Both the position numbers and the translations under genes were made by a program. DNA of 64,000 bases from Exercitatus varius (GTDB taxonomy: Bacteria > Pseudomonadota > Gammaproteobacteria > Enterobacterales > Pasteurellaceae): positions 43,541 to 107,540 of the forward strand of contig NZ_JARQTO010000016.1 in the NCBI RefSeq assembly GCF_029577735.1, read 5' to 3'. Below the pieces are notes generated by a model. It searched no databases. It was not told the origin of the DNA and saw only the letters and a program-made list of their open reading frames with translations. Shown here in pieces: positions 23,337-33,077 of this stretch. How positions within the stretch are numbered: the first letter of the stretch is position 1; every line of letters begins with the position of its first letter.

Positions 23337-25778
23337 ATGAACGCTTTTTTAAATTTATACCGTAAAACTTTAGCATGGCCGTTGTCTTTTTGGGTGAAAG
23401 ACAACCCGATTCCCAGTCATCCTATTGAAGAACTGACGCTCAATATCGAGCAACCTATCGTTTATGTTTTGCCTTATACGTCGCAGACTGATTTGGTGGT
23501 GTTGCGGAAAAACTGCCTCAGCCTGGGCTTGCCGGATCCTTTTCAGGATAACCGTATCGAGGGCAAAGTGCTGCCGCGTTATGTGTTTTTAGACGAAGGT
23601 CATCAATTTTTTAAATCGAAAGGCGCCAAAAAAGAAACGGAGAAGATTTTCAAAAACTATCTGGAATTGCACCGCACTTTGCCGGATTTGGACGTGCAGG
23701 TGGTGCCGGTTTCGGTGTTATGGGGCCGTTCTCCGGGGCGCGAGGACAAAGGCTTACCGAAATTGCGTTTGTTGAACGGTTTGCAGAAAACCATCGCGGC
23801 GATTTGGTTCGGGCGGGATACTTTCGTGCGTTTTTCCCAGGCCATGTCCATGCGTTACATGGTGAATGAATACGGCGAGGATGAGAAATTAGCGCAAAAA
23901 CTGCCGCGTATTGCCAAAATGCACTTCGCCAAACAACGGATTTCGGCGACGGGCCCGCGTTTACCGAATCGTCAGGCGATGTTTAACAAATTGTTGCAAC
24001 ATCCGGCCGTGTTGCAGGCGATCGAAGATGAAGCCCGTACCAAAAATATGTCGAAAGAGAAAGCCCGTAAAGAAGCGAAAAAAATTCTGGATGAAATTGC
24101 CGCCGACACCAATTACGGCAGTTTGCGCATTGCGGATCGATTCTTAGGCTGGTTGTGGAATAAGCTTTATCAGGGCATTGAAGTGGAACATGCCGATCGG
24201 GTGCGCCGTCTGGCGCTGGAAGGACACGAAATCGTGTACGTGCCTTGTCACCGCAGTCATATCGATTATTTGTTGCTTTCTTATGTGTTGTATCATCAGG
24301 GCTTGGTGCCGCCTCATATCGCGGCGGGTATCAATCTGAACTTCTGGCCGGTGGGACGTATTTTCCGAAGCTGGGGCGCCTTTTTTATTCGCCGTACGTT
24401 CAAAGGCAATCGCCTGTATTCCACGCTTTTCCGCGAATATTTGGGCGAACTGTTCCATCGCGGGTATTCCGTGGAATATTTTATTGAAGGCGGACGGTCG
24501 CGCACCGGGCGTTTGTTAACGCCGAAAACGGGGATGATGTCCATGACGTTACAGGCGTTACAGCAGGGCCAAACCCGTCCGATTTCCATTGTGCCGGTGT
24601 ATGTGGGATACGAACACGTACTGGAAGTGGATACCTACGCGAAAGAATTACGCGGTGCCGAAAAAGAAAAGGAAAATGCGGGCTTAGTGTTACGGGTAAT
24701 TAAAAAATTGCGTAATCTCGGACGCGGTTTCGTGAATTTCGGCGAACCGATTACGCTGAACACGTATTTAAATCAACATTTTCCGGAATGGAAAAACGAA
24801 GAGCAGGAAGAACGTCCGCTTTGGTTTAACAAAGCGGTGGATTCCATTTCTCATCAAGTGATGGTGAATATCAATAAAGCGGCAGCGGTGAATGCCATGA
24901 ACTTAACGGGCACCGCTTTGCTGTCTTCCCGCCAACGTGCGTTGTCGCGCGAACAGTTGCTGGAACAGCTGGAAAGCTATCAGCAATATTTACTGAACGT
25001 TAGCTATTCCGATGATATTCTGGTTCCTACCGCTCCGCCGAAGGAATTGCTCGATCACGTGCTGGGACTGGACCGGGTAGGAATTCTTATTGAAAAAGAC
25101 AACTTTGGCGAATTAGTTCGGCTGGAACGTAATCACGCGGTTCTCATGACCTATTACCGCAATAATATTCAACATTTACTCGTGTTGCCGTCTTTGGTGG
25201 CGAGTATTGTTCTGCATCACGAATCCATTCAAAAAGACTTGGTGATTGCCGCGGTGGAAAAACTTTATCCGTTTTTAAAAGCCGAGCTTTTCATGCACTT
25301 ACCGCTAGAAGCGTTGCCTGAAAAAGTGGAACGCATTATTGCGGAACTGCATCGTCAGCAACTGATTAAGCTGAATGAAAACGTGCTGAGTATTAACCGC
25401 CCGCGGGTGCGCACGTTGCAGTTGTGGTCGGCGGGGATGCGTGAAATTTTACAACGCTATTTGATTACGGTTGCCATCCTGTTGCAAAATCCGACCGTTT
25501 CACGGGGCATGCTGGAGAAAGAAAGTCAGTCTATCGCGCAACGTTTATCCGTATTACACGGCATTAATTCGCCGGAATTTTTCGATAAAGCGGTGTTTTC
25601 TACTTTTATCGCAAGTTTGAAAGACAACGGCTATTTCGATACGGCGGGCGAAGCGGATGTCGCGAAATTGCAAGGCATGGCGGATATTCTTGAACACGTA
25701 ATTTCCGCAGAAATTAATTTAACCATTAAAAGTGCGGTGGAAACCGCGATGGATTTGGATGATATTGAGAGCGAATAA
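23337..25778 (+). CDS. plsB: glycerol-3-phosphate 1-O-acyltransferase PlsB
   Basis: This 813-residue inner-membrane enzyme acylates sn-glycerol 3-phosphate at position 1, the first step of phospholipid synthesis. The acyltransferase blocks appear in order: the HX4D motif in CHRSHIDYLL (near residue 305), the block around FFIRRTFKGN (near 350), block III IEGGRSRTGR (near 383) and PISIVPVYVGY (near 420). Length agrees with E. coli PlsB (807). The ATG at 23337 is 2 bases from another ATG in a different frame. xerD follows 3 bases after the stop. Confidence 0.97.
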   Translation: MNAFLNLYRKTLAWPLSFWVKDNPIPSHPIEELTLNIEQPIVYVLPYTSQTDLVVLRKNCLSLGLPDPFQDNRIEGKVLPRYVFLDEGHQFFKSKGAKKETEKIFKNYLELHRTLPDLDVQVVPVSVLWGRSPGREDKGLPKLRLLNGLQKTIAAIWFGRDTFVRFSQAMSMRYMVNEYGEDEKLAQKLPRIAKMHFAKQRISATGPRLPNRQAMFNKLLQHPAVLQAIEDEARTKNMSKEKARKEAKKILDEIAADTNYGSLRIADRFLGWLWNKLYQGIEVEHADRVRRLALEGHEIVYVPCHRSHIDYLLLSYVLYHQGLVPPHIAAGINLNFWPVGRIFRSWGAFFIRRTFKGNRLYSTLFREYLGELFHRGYSVEYFIEGGRSRTGRLLTPKTGMMSMTLQALQQGQTRPISIVPVYVGYEHVLEVDTYAKELRGAEKEKENAGLVLRVIKKLRNLGRGFVNFGEPITLNTYLNQHFPEWKNEEQEERPLWFNKAVDSISHQVMVNINKAAAVNAMNLTGTALLSSRQRALSREQLLEQLESYQQYLLNVSYSDDILVPTAPPKELLDHVLGLDRVGILIEKDNFGELVRLERNHAVLMTYYRNNIQHLLVLPSLVASIVLHHESIQKDLVIAAVEKLYPFLKAELFMHLPLEALPEKVERIIAELHRQQLIKLNENVLSINRPRVRTLQLWSAGMREILQRYLITVAILLQNPTVSRGMLEKESQSIAQRLSVLHGINSPEFFDKAVFSTFIASLKDNGYFDTAGEADVAKLQGMADILEHVISAEINLTIKSAVETAMDLDDIESE

Positions 25779-25781
25779 ACG

Positions 25782-26675
25782 GTGAAAGATTCGGCATTAG
25801 TGGAACTTTTTCTTAACGATATTTGGTTGGAAAAAGGGCTGTCTGAAAATACGATTCAATCATACCGGTTGGATTTGACCGCACTTTGTGATTGGCTGCT
25901 GGCGCACAATTTGTCGTTAATCTCACTGGATGCCGTGGATTTGCAAGGGTTCTTGGGGCAACGGGTGGAAGCGGGGTATAAAGCCACCAGTACCGCCCGT
26001 TTGTTGAGCGCCATGCGAAAATTATTTCAATATCTTTACCGTGAAAATTATCGCACGGACGATCCCTCGGCGACATTGAGTTCGCCCAAATTGCCGGGGC
26101 GCTTGCCGAAATATTTAACGGAGCAGCAGGTGAGCGATTTGCTCAGCGTGCCAAGCACCGACATACCGCTGGAATTACGGGATAAAGCGATGCTGGAACT
26201 GCTTTACGCCACCGGTTTGCGGGTGACGGAACTGGTTTCTCTGTCCATGGATAACATAAGTTTGTCGCAAGGCGTGGTGCGGGTGATTGGTAAAGGCAAT
26301 AAAGAACGCATTGTGCCTATGGGCGAAGAAGCGGCTTATTGGGTGGGCGAATTCATTCGTTACGGTCGTTCGATGTTGCTGAACGGACAAAGTTCGGATG
26401 TGGTTTTTCCTAGCAGACGGGCTGTGCAAATGACGCGTCAGACCTTCTGGCACCGCATTAAATATTATGCCGTATTGGCGGATATTGACAGCGACAGCCT
26501 GTCACCGCACGTATTGCGGCACGCTTTCGCCACCCATTTGGTGAATCACGGCGCGGATTTGCGCGTAGTGCAAATGTTGCTGGGACACAGCGATTTATCC
26601 ACCACCCAGATTTACACCCACGTGGCGAAAGAGCGGCTCAAACGTTTGCACGAAAAATTTCATCCGCGCGGCTAA
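25782..26675 (+). CDS. xerD: site-specific tyrosine recombinase XerD
   Basis: This 297-residue recombinase works with XerC at dif to resolve chromosome dimers under FtsK control. The catalytic residues are all present: Arg147, Lys171, His243, Arg246, His269 and the nucleophile Tyr278. The N-terminal SAM-like domain (about 1-90) precedes the catalytic domain. The gene starts with GTG at 25782, 3 bases after the plsB stop, so it is probably co-expressed. A uptake signal near 25878 encodes DLTAL within the N-terminal domain. It ends at a paired variant-signal terminator. It is a housekeeping recombinase, not an integrase of a mobile element. Confidence 0.97.
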   Translation: MKDSALVELFLNDIWLEKGLSENTIQSYRLDLTALCDWLLAHNLSLISLDAVDLQGFLGQRVEAGYKATSTARLLSAMRKLFQYLYRENYRTDDPSATLSSPKLPGRLPKYLTEQQVSDLLSVPSTDIPLELRDKAMLELLYATGLRVTELVSLSMDNISLSQGVVRVIGKGNKERIVPMGEEAAYWVGEFIRYGRSMLLNGQSSDVVFPSRRAVQMTRQTFWHRIKYYAVLADIDSDSLSPHVLRHAFATHLVNHGADLRVVQMLLGHSDLSTTQIYTHVAKERLKRLHEKFHPRG

Positions 26676-26691
26676 CCGTTTTAGAAAATAG

Positions 26692-26740
26692 AAAAGTGCG
26701 GGCAAAAAATTTAACGTTTTTTGCCCGCACTTTTGTTTTT
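26692..26740. terminator. terminator built from two variant uptake signals
   Basis: AAAAGTGCGGGCAAAAAA (26692-26709) pairs perfectly with TTTTTTGCCCGCACTTTT (26717-26734), an 18-bp stem. Both arms carry GGGC where the canonical signal has GGTC, so the change is compensatory. It separates convergent xerD and grxA. Confidence 0.85.
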
Positions 26741-26764
26741 TGCGTCTGATTTTCGGGTTTATAA

Positions 26765-27028
26765 TTAAGCCACGATACCGAATTTTTCTTTCATTAGCGC
26801 TTCGAAATCTGTGCAACCGCCAATAGGTTTCTCATCGATAAAAATTTGCGGCACGGTTTCAACCGGTTTGCCGACGGATTTTGATAAATCTTCTTTAGTG
26901 ATGCCTTCCGCATGAATATCCACGTAGCGATAGTCGAAATCCGCCACTTCGTTTTTCAATTTTTCCGCTAAATTTTTTGCGCGAACGCAATAAGGACAAC
27001 CCGGACGGCCAAAAATCACTGTAAACAT
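26765..27028 (-). CDS. grxA: glutaredoxin 1
   Basis: This 87-residue dithiol glutaredoxin has the redox motif CPYC at 11-14 and the glutathione-binding segments TVPQIFID (cis-Pro) and GGCTDFEAL. It reduces ribonucleotide reductase and mixed disulphides using glutathione. It is a single-gene unit divergent from ycfP. The intergenic region of about 195 bases contains an uptake signal near 27172 and no clear operator. Confidence 0.93.
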   Translation of the reverse strand: MFTVIFGRPGCPYCVRAKNLAEKLKNEVADFDYRYVDIHAEGITKEDLSKSVGKPVETVPQIFIDEKPIGGCTDFEALMKEKFGIVA

Positions 27029-27222
27029 AGTTTTCTCCTTGAATGAATTTTCCCGTATTTTACCGATTCGTGATAAAAGAAAAAAGCGGTTTTCGCCGAA
27101 TAGTCCGATTGATATTTCGTATCAAATTGACGACGAAGATCACAAAACGGGCAAAATGTGAAGATTTTTGACCGCACTTTAGCGTAAGATGTCGGTACAG
27201 GCTAAAAAGAGGAGGTACGTCG

Positions 27223-27765
27223 ATGATTATTTATTTACATGGCTTTTCTTCAAGTCACGCCAATGATTACGGAAAACTGATGCAGCTGCGTTATATTGAC
27301 GAAGACGTGCATTTCGTTAATTACAGCACCATGCATCCCCGGCACGATATGCAGCATTTGCTGCAGGAAGTGCATAAACTGATTTCCCGCAGCCCGGATA
27401 AATCACCGCTGATTTGTGGCTTGGGGCTGGGCGGTTACTGGGCCGAACGGATTGGTTTTTTGTGTGGAATTAAACAGGTTCTGTTTAATCCGGATTTGTT
27501 TCCGAACGAAACTTTGCAGCATAAAATTGATCGACCGGAAGAATTTGAAGACATCAAAACCAAATGCGTCAGCCATTTCCGCGAGAAAAACAAAGGTCGT
27601 TGTCTGGTGTTTCTGGCCAGTCTTGATAACCATATTAACGCCAATCGTACGGCGGACGAACTGGTGCCTTATTACGATATCGTGTGGGATGACATTGAAA
27701 CCCACGAGTTCGATAAAATCGCTCAGTATGTGCTGGCGATTAGAGATTTCAAAAATAAAGATTGA
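27223..27765 (+). CDS. ycfP: YcfP/YqiA-like esterase (UPF0227)
   Basis: This 180-residue protein belongs to the UPF0227 alpha/beta-hydrolase family. It begins IIYLHGFSSS. The usual nucleophile elbow G-x-S-x-G reads GLGLGGYWAE here, with Gly-Leu-Gly in place of the serine-containing elbow of YqiA; YcfP members also show this divergence and their activity is unknown. A strong ribosome-binding site (AGGAGG near 27210) precedes the ATG. A GC-rich bidirectional terminator follows. Confidence 0.85.
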   Translation: MIIYLHGFSSSHANDYGKLMQLRYIDEDVHFVNYSTMHPRHDMQHLLQEVHKLISRSPDKSPLICGLGLGGYWAERIGFLCGIKQVLFNPDLFPNETLQHKIDRPEEFEDIKTKCVSHFREKNKGRCLVFLASLDNHINANRTADELVPYYDIVWDDIETHEFDKIAQYVLAIRDFKNKD

Positions 27766-27779
27766 AAGCCGAGAAAACA

Positions 27780-27812
27780 ACAAGCCCGCATATCGAGGCG
27801 GGCTTGTCCGTT
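27780..27812. terminator. bidirectional terminator between ycfP and ydiJ
   Basis: ACAAGCCCGC/GCGGGCTTGT forms a perfect 10-bp stem with an 8-base loop, placed between the stops of the two convergent genes. Confidence 0.75.
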
Positions 27813-30800
27813 AAAACAGCGTTAATAAGGCTTGCACCGGATGTTTGAGCGTTTGCCCTTCAAAGCGTTTTACCTGACTGCGGCAGGAATAACCGGTGGC
27901 CAGGCAATATTCGGGATCTTTGCCGGTCAGTTTTTCGCGCCAGGATGCGTCATAAATGGCTTTCGACATGGACTGATTTTGCACTTCGTGTCCGAATACG
28001 CCCGCCATACCGCAACAGCCTACATTTTGAATCTGCAGATTTTCGCCGAAGGCAGAGAAAATCAGTTGCCATTCTTTCGGGCTGGTCGGCATAGCCGTAG
28101 CTTCCGTACAATGCGGAAATAAATGCCATTCATGACAAGTGCGGTCAGATTTTTGCCATTTTTTTACCGCACTTTGCAGGTGTTCCGACGACAATTGAGA
28201 GCGCAGCCATTCATGGGCGGTAAGGACGTGGAAATCGCCGCGGGCGGCGCCCAACACTTCTTTATATTCGTCGCGGTAAGACAACACAATCGCGGGATCC
28301 ACCCCGACCAGCGGTAAATCCAGTCTGGCCACGCGATTCAGCATTTCCGCCTGATTTCTGGCGGTGCGCGCAAATTGTTTTAAGAAACCTTTAATATGTT
28401 GGGCTTTTCCGTTCGGTTTGAACGGCAGCAAAATCGGTTGATAGTCCAGTTTTCGGCACAACGCCATAAAATCCGCCACTACTTTGGCGTCATAATAAGA
28501 CGTCCAAGGATCTTGCACCACCAACAGCATGTTTTCTTTTTCCGCTGCACTCAGTTTTTCCAGTTGTTCTAAGGATTTTCCCTGATATCCGATTTCCACC
28601 AACTGAGTTTGCAGATTCGGTATGGAAAGTAACGGTAAATCCGTCATGCCGACGGTTTTTTCCACCGCGTTTTGTACGATTTTATTTCTGACAAAAAAAT
28701 TGAAGAACTGCGGCGCTTTGGCTAAATAAGGTGCGACGGTTTCCAGATTCGCCACCATATAATCTTTTGCTGGTCGCAAGTAACGCTGGTGATAGAAATA
28801 AAAGAATTTTGAACGGAAGCTTGCAACATCGATTTTGATCGGACATTGACTGGCGCAGGCTTTGCAGGCAAGGCAAGTGTCCATTGCCGCTTTTACTTCG
28901 TGAGAAAAATCGTATTCTTTCTTTTTATTGAAGCTGTTTTTTATTTTTTGTACGAATTCGGACAGCTTGACTTCCACATTACGAAAATCCAATTGTTCCG
29001 GCGAGACGTTTTCGTTCGCCATTAAACGTAACCATTCGCGTACCATAGCGGCGCGTCCTTTCGGGGAAAATACGCGATTGCGGCTGACTTTCATGGAAGG
29101 GCACATGGTGCTGTGAACATCGAAGTTAAAACACAGGCCGTTGCCGTTGCAGTTCATGGCTCCGCTGAATTCTTCGCGCATTTTGATCGGAATTTGGCGA
29201 TCCTGATCCGCCCGCATCGGCGACAGTATGTCATAAAGCGGCACGTCGGAACCCAGCGCGGAGCAGATTTTGCCCGGATTCAGACGATTATGCGGATCGA
29301 ACAGAAATTTGATGTAACGCAATTCCTGCCATAATTCCGGGGTGAAGAATTTCTCGCCGTAATGGGAACGCACGCCTTTGCCGTGTTCGCCCCAGATTAA
29401 ACCGCCGTATTTGCGGGTAAGTTCGGCCACTTGATCGGAAATATGTTTAAACAGTTTCACCTGTTCTTTGTCGGTTAAGTCCAGCGCGGGACGAACGTGC
29501 AACACGCCGGCGTCCACATGCCCGAACATGCCGTATTGCAAATGGTGCAGGTCAAGTAATTCGCGGAATTCCAGAATGTAATCGGCGAGATTTTCCGGCG
29601 GCACGCAAGTGTCTTCGACAAAAGCGATAGGTTTTTGGGCGCCTTTGGCGTTGCCCAGTAATCCCACCGCTTTTTTGCGCATGGCGTAAATCCGTTCAAT
29701 AGAAGGTAAATCCGAAGTGATTTGATAACCGATGATGTTGTCTTCGCCGTTTTTGATTTTTTCGTCTAAAGCGCGGCAAAGTGCGGTCACATTTTGCTGA
29801 ATTTTTGCATGATCGCCGCCTGCGTATTCCACAATATTCAAACCCAGAATCGGCTTGTCTTCTTCCTCTGTTAACAGGTCTTTAACGGAATGCCATACAA
29901 TGTCTTCTTTGGCTAGTCCCAATACTTTACTGTCCACGGTTTCCACCGAAAGTGCATTAGCGTTGACCATAAAAGGCGCGTTACGCAGAGCGGCGTTGAA
30001 AGAACTGTATTTCACATTAATCAGGGTGCGGAATTGCGGAATCGGCGTTAAATCCAATACGGCTTCGCAAATAAAGGCGAGGGAACCTTCGGAACCGGTC
30101 AGAATGCGGGTGAGATTGAATTCCGTTTCGTCCTGATTAAAGACGTTTTTCAGATCATAGCCGGTAAGAAAACGGTTGAGTTGCGGCAAGTCGCGGATGA
30201 TGGTTTGTCGCTTTTCCCGAGTGCGGGTGAAGATTTCTTCATGCAGACGACGACCAAGTGCGGTCAAATTTTGCGGTAAATTTTTGGAAAAACCGTCGGT
30301 TTTGATCGCCCTTGTTTCAAGAATTTCGCCGTTAATCAATACGGCTTTCAGACCGAGCACGTGATCGGAAGTTTTGCCGTATTGCAATGAACCTTGTCCC
30401 GATGCGTCGGTGTTAATCATGCCGCCCAAAGTGGCGCGATTACTGGTGGACAGCTCCGGTGCAAAAAATAAGCCGTACGGTTTCAAATAACGGTTGAGCT
30501 GATCTTTCACTACGCCGGCCTGTACCCGAACCCAACGTTCTTTCACATTCAGCTCGAGAATGCTGTTCATGTGGCGAGATAAGTCCACAATAATATTGTT
30601 ATTCAGCGATTGTCCGTTGGTTCCCGTACCGCCGCCGCGCGGTGTGAAGGTGAGCGATAAATATTTTTCCTGCTGTCCTAATTTGGTCAGCCGCACTACA
30701 TCCGCCACCGATTTGGGAAATAAAACCGCCTGGGGCAACATTTGGTATACGCTGTTGTCCGTGGCAAGGCTTAAACGATCTGCATAATTGGACGCGATAT

Positions 30801-30888
30801 CGCCTTCAAAGGCCTGTTTTTTTAAATCGGCTAAAAAATCTACCACTAAAGGCGTAATTTGGGGGATATTTTGTAAACGGGGGAGCAT
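27811..30888 (-). CDS. ydiJ: FAD- and Fe-S-containing oxidoreductase YdiJ (D-2-hydroxyacid dehydrogenase type)
   Basis: This 1025-residue protein closely resembles E. coli YdiJ (about 1018). An N-terminal FAD-binding PCMH domain (about 45-270, with TPRGGGTGTNGQ) and a FAD-oxidase C-terminal domain (to about 540, with GHVDAGVLHVRPALD) precede the [4Fe-4S] segment CLACKACASQCPIKID (near 670). C-terminal Cys-rich CCG-type regions (GCCGMAG near 965) end the protein. Proteins of this family oxidise D-2-hydroxyacids such as D-lactate or D-2-hydroxyglutarate at the membrane and pass electrons to quinones. The exact substrate is not provable from sequence. It contains several uptake signals. Confidence 0.9.
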   Translation of the reverse strand: MLPRLQNIPQITPLVVDFLADLKKQAFEGDIASNYADRLSLATDNSVYQMLPQAVLFPKSVADVVRLTKLGQQEKYLSLTFTPRGGGTGTNGQSLNNNIIVDLSRHMNSILELNVKERWVRVQAGVVKDQLNRYLKPYGLFFAPELSTSNRATLGGMINTDASGQGSLQYGKTSDHVLGLKAVLINGEILETRAIKTDGFSKNLPQNLTALGRRLHEEIFTRTREKRQTIIRDLPQLNRFLTGYDLKNVFNQDETEFNLTRILTGSEGSLAFICEAVLDLTPIPQFRTLINVKYSSFNAALRNAPFMVNANALSVETVDSKVLGLAKEDIVWHSVKDLLTEEEDKPILGLNIVEYAGGDHAKIQQNVTALCRALDEKIKNGEDNIIGYQITSDLPSIERIYAMRKKAVGLLGNAKGAQKPIAFVEDTCVPPENLADYILEFRELLDLHHLQYGMFGHVDAGVLHVRPALDLTDKEQVKLFKHISDQVAELTRKYGGLIWGEHGKGVRSHYGEKFFTPELWQELRYIKFLFDPHNRLNPGKICSALGSDVPLYDILSPMRADQDRQIPIKMREEFSGAMNCNGNGLCFNFDVHSTMCPSMKVSRNRVFSPKGRAAMVREWLRLMANENVSPEQLDFRNVEVKLSEFVQKIKNSFNKKKEYDFSHEVKAAMDTCLACKACASQCPIKIDVASFRSKFFYFYHQRYLRPAKDYMVANLETVAPYLAKAPQFFNFFVRNKIVQNAVEKTVGMTDLPLLSIPNLQTQLVEIGYQGKSLEQLEKLSAAEKENMLLVVQDPWTSYYDAKVVADFMALCRKLDYQPILLPFKPNGKAQHIKGFLKQFARTARNQAEMLNRVARLDLPLVGVDPAIVLSYRDEYKEVLGAARGDFHVLTAHEWLRSQLSSEHLQSAVKKWQKSDRTCHEWHLFPHCTEATAMPTSPKEWQLIFSAFGENLQIQNVGCCGMAGVFGHEVQNQSMSKAIYDASWREKLTGKDPEYCLATGYSCRSQVKRFEGQTLKHPVQALLTLF

Positions 30889-31334
30889 AAATCATCACTC
30901 ATATAAAAAGAAACTGATGAGATTTTAGCATAAGCAAAAGCGTAGTGATATTTTTTGCTGCCAGAATTTTTAGGGCGTATTTTGCGCTATTTAATGAATG
31001 ATCGTTCAGAAATATGGTTCTTTTGCTCAAAAAATAACCAAAAATAAGAAAAAAAAATTGATTTTCTATTTATATGGTAGATAATACGCACACTTTTGAA
31101 GCATTTTTGCGTTTTTATCATTTGCTCGAAAATGTGAATCTGCCAAAAGATGTTTGGGGTAAAGTCATCCCTTTCCGAACGGTGTCTTAGATGTGGAATG
31201 AAGAAAAAAGTTCACTTTTTTATCAAAAACATTTAAGATAAACACATAATACAGGCAACTGTATTAGGATTTCAGCTATATCAGCTGATAATTTTTTAAT
31301 TAAGATGACTAAAATTTAAAAGAGGATCATCACA
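30889..31334 (+). promoter_or_regulatory. long promoter and leader region of ompA
   Basis: These 446 bases hold no gene. A sigma70-like promoter is visible: TTGATT (31058-31063), 16 bases, GATAAT (31080-31085). Transcription from it would give a leader of about 240 nt. The leader is very AT-rich and ends with AGAGGA ahead of the ompA ATG. Long structured leaders stabilise ompA mRNA and bind small RNAs in enterobacteria. A shorter transcript from a second AT-rich promoter near 31235-31250 is possible. Confidence 0.5.
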
Positions 31335-32384
31335 ATGAAAAAAACAGCAATCGCATTAGCTATCGCTGGTTTAGCAGCAGCATCAGTTGCGCAAGCAGCT
31401 CCACAAGAAAACACATTCTACGCTGGCGCCCGTGTGGGTTGGTCAGCAATGCACCATGGTTTAGAGCGTGCATTCGGTGAAGATGGTTTCAACCGTAACT
31501 CTGTAACTTACGGTGTATTCGGTGGTTACCAAATCTTAAACCAAAACAATTTTGGCTTAGCAGCAGAATTAGGTTATGACTACTTTGGTAAAGCCAAAGC
31601 ATCAGCTCAAGATGACCAAGGCTATCATGTAGCTCATGGTGCAAGCTTTGCATTAAAACCAAGCTATGAAATTTATCCGGATTTAGACGTTTACGGTAAA
31701 GTCGGTGTTGCATTAGTTCGCAACATGTACAAAGATGATGTTGGTGAGAAATTCAACAAAACTAAACCTTCTTTAATTTTAGGTGCAGGTGTTGAATACG
31801 CAATTCTTCCTGAATTGGCAGCACGTTTAGAATACCAATGGTTAAGCAAAGCAGGTAACTTAGATTCTGCTTTAGAAAAAGCTGGTTACTATGGTGCTGA
31901 CGCACGTTACAGCCCGGATATCCACTCTGTAACTGCCGGTTTATCTTACCGTTTCGGTCAAGGTGCAGCACCGGTTGCAGCTCCTGAAGTTGTAAACAAA
32001 ACTTTCACTTTAAACAGTGATGTTACTTTCGCATTCGGTAAATCAACATTAAAACCTGAAGCTTCTACAACATTAGACGGTATCTATAGCGAAATCGCTC
32101 AAGTGTCTAATCCGGCAGTAGCGGTTAACGGTTATGCTGACCGTATCGGTAAAGATGCAGCTAACTTAAAACTTTCACAACGTCGTGCTGAAACAGTAGC
32201 TAACTACTTAGTTTCTAAAGGTGTTAACTCTAACGCAATTACAGCAACTGGTTACGGTGAAGCAAACCCTGTAACTGGCAACACTTGTGATTCAGTTAAA
32301 GGTCGTAAAGCATTAATCGCTTGCTTAGCACCGGACCGTCGTGTTGAAGTTCAAGTTCAAGGTAACAAACAAGCTACTATGTAA
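31335..32384 (+). CDS. ompA: outer membrane protein OmpA (P5-like porin)
   Basis: This 349-residue precursor has a signal peptide (residues 1-21, ending AQA) and an N-terminal eight-stranded beta-barrel with alternating aromatic residues (about 22-195). A short Ala/Pro hinge (GAAPVAAPE) precedes the C-terminal OmpA peptidoglycan-binding domain (about 215-345). That domain contains GYADRIG, NLKLSQRRAETVANYL and a Cys pair in NTCDS..LIACL. It anchors the outer membrane to peptidoglycan and is a major surface antigen. Codon use is strongly biased to A/T-ending favoured codons (TTA, GCA, GGT), unlike its neighbours, as expected for one of the most highly expressed genes. Confidence 0.96.
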   Translation: MKKTAIALAIAGLAAASVAQAAPQENTFYAGARVGWSAMHHGLERAFGEDGFNRNSVTYGVFGGYQILNQNNFGLAAELGYDYFGKAKASAQDDQGYHVAHGASFALKPSYEIYPDLDVYGKVGVALVRNMYKDDVGEKFNKTKPSLILGAGVEYAILPELAARLEYQWLSKAGNLDSALEKAGYYGADARYSPDIHSVTAGLSYRFGQGAAPVAAPEVVNKTFTLNSDVTFAFGKSTLKPEASTTLDGIYSEIAQVSNPAVAVNGYADRIGKDAANLKLSQRRAETVANYLVSKGVNSNAITATGYGEANPVTGNTCDSVKGRKALIACLAPDRRVEVQVQGNKQATM

Positions 32385-32422
32385 TTTGGACTTATCTAAG
32401 TGATTAGATAAATCAATTTAAC

Positions 32423-32454
32423 AAAGACCTAGACCTCGGTTTAGGTCTTTTGTC
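32423..32454 (+). terminator. terminator after ompA
   Basis: AGACCT-CGGTTT-AGGTCT with outer pairing AAAGACCT/AGGTCTTT and a T-tract, about 40 bases after the ompA stop. Confidence 0.8.
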
Positions 32455-32487
32455 ATATAAGATTATTTTATCTATAGGAATAGAAAA

Positions 32488-33069
32488 ATGAAAAAATGGT
32501 TAGTCGTGATTATTGTTGCAGTCATTGCCGGTTTTATGTTGATGTCGAGCTACAATAGTTTAGTAAAAGCGGAAGAAGAAATCGATTCCGTTTGGGCAAA
32601 TGTTGAGACGCAATATCAACATCGTTCGGATTTAATTCCGAATTTAGTGAATACCGTAAAAGGTCAGGCAAATTTTGAGAAAGAAACCCTTACCAGCGTA
32701 ATGGAAGCACGCGCCAAAGCGACTCAAACCAAAATTGATCCGGCGAATTTAACGGAAGAACAATTGGCGCAATTCCAACAAAATCAAAACCAAGTGGGTT
32801 CGGCATTGTCCCGTTTGTTGGTGACGGTTGAGAAATATCCCGAATTAAAATCCGGCGAAGCGTTCATGACGTTACAAGCGCAGCTTGAAGGGATGGAAAA
32901 CCGTATTAATGTTGCGCGTAATAAATTTAACGAGGCGGCAAAAGTCTATAATGCGAAAGTACGGACTTTCCCGACCAAATTAGCTGCAATGATTTTCGGA
33001 TTCAAAGAAAAACCTTACTTTAAATCCGTATCCGGTGCGGAAAACGCGCCATCCGTTAATTTCCAATAA
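32488..33069 (+). CDS. LemA-family membrane protein
   Basis: This 193-residue protein has an N-terminal membrane anchor (about 4-22) and an antiparallel helical domain with the family signature EIDSVWANVETQYQHRSDLIPNLV. LemA proteins have an extracytoplasmic N-terminus and unknown biochemical role. Their genes are very often next to TPM-domain genes, as here. A GC-rich hairpin (33078-33103) separates it from the TPM genes, so expression of the downstream genes may be partly attenuated. Confidence 0.92.
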   Translation: MKKWLVVIIVAVIAGFMLMSSYNSLVKAEEEIDSVWANVETQYQHRSDLIPNLVNTVKGQANFEKETLTSVMEARAKATQTKIDPANLTEEQLAQFQQNQNQVGSALSRLLVTVEKYPELKSGEAFMTLQAQLEGMENRINVARNKFNEAAKVYNAKVRTFPTKLAAMIFGFKEKPYFKSVSGAENAPSVNFQ

Positions 33070-33077
33070 TTGCTGAG

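Noticed and set aside
27129..27170. CRP-like half sites between grxA and ycfP
   Set aside because: AGATCACA and TGTGAAGA are present but the paired arms match poorly with the required 6-base spacing.
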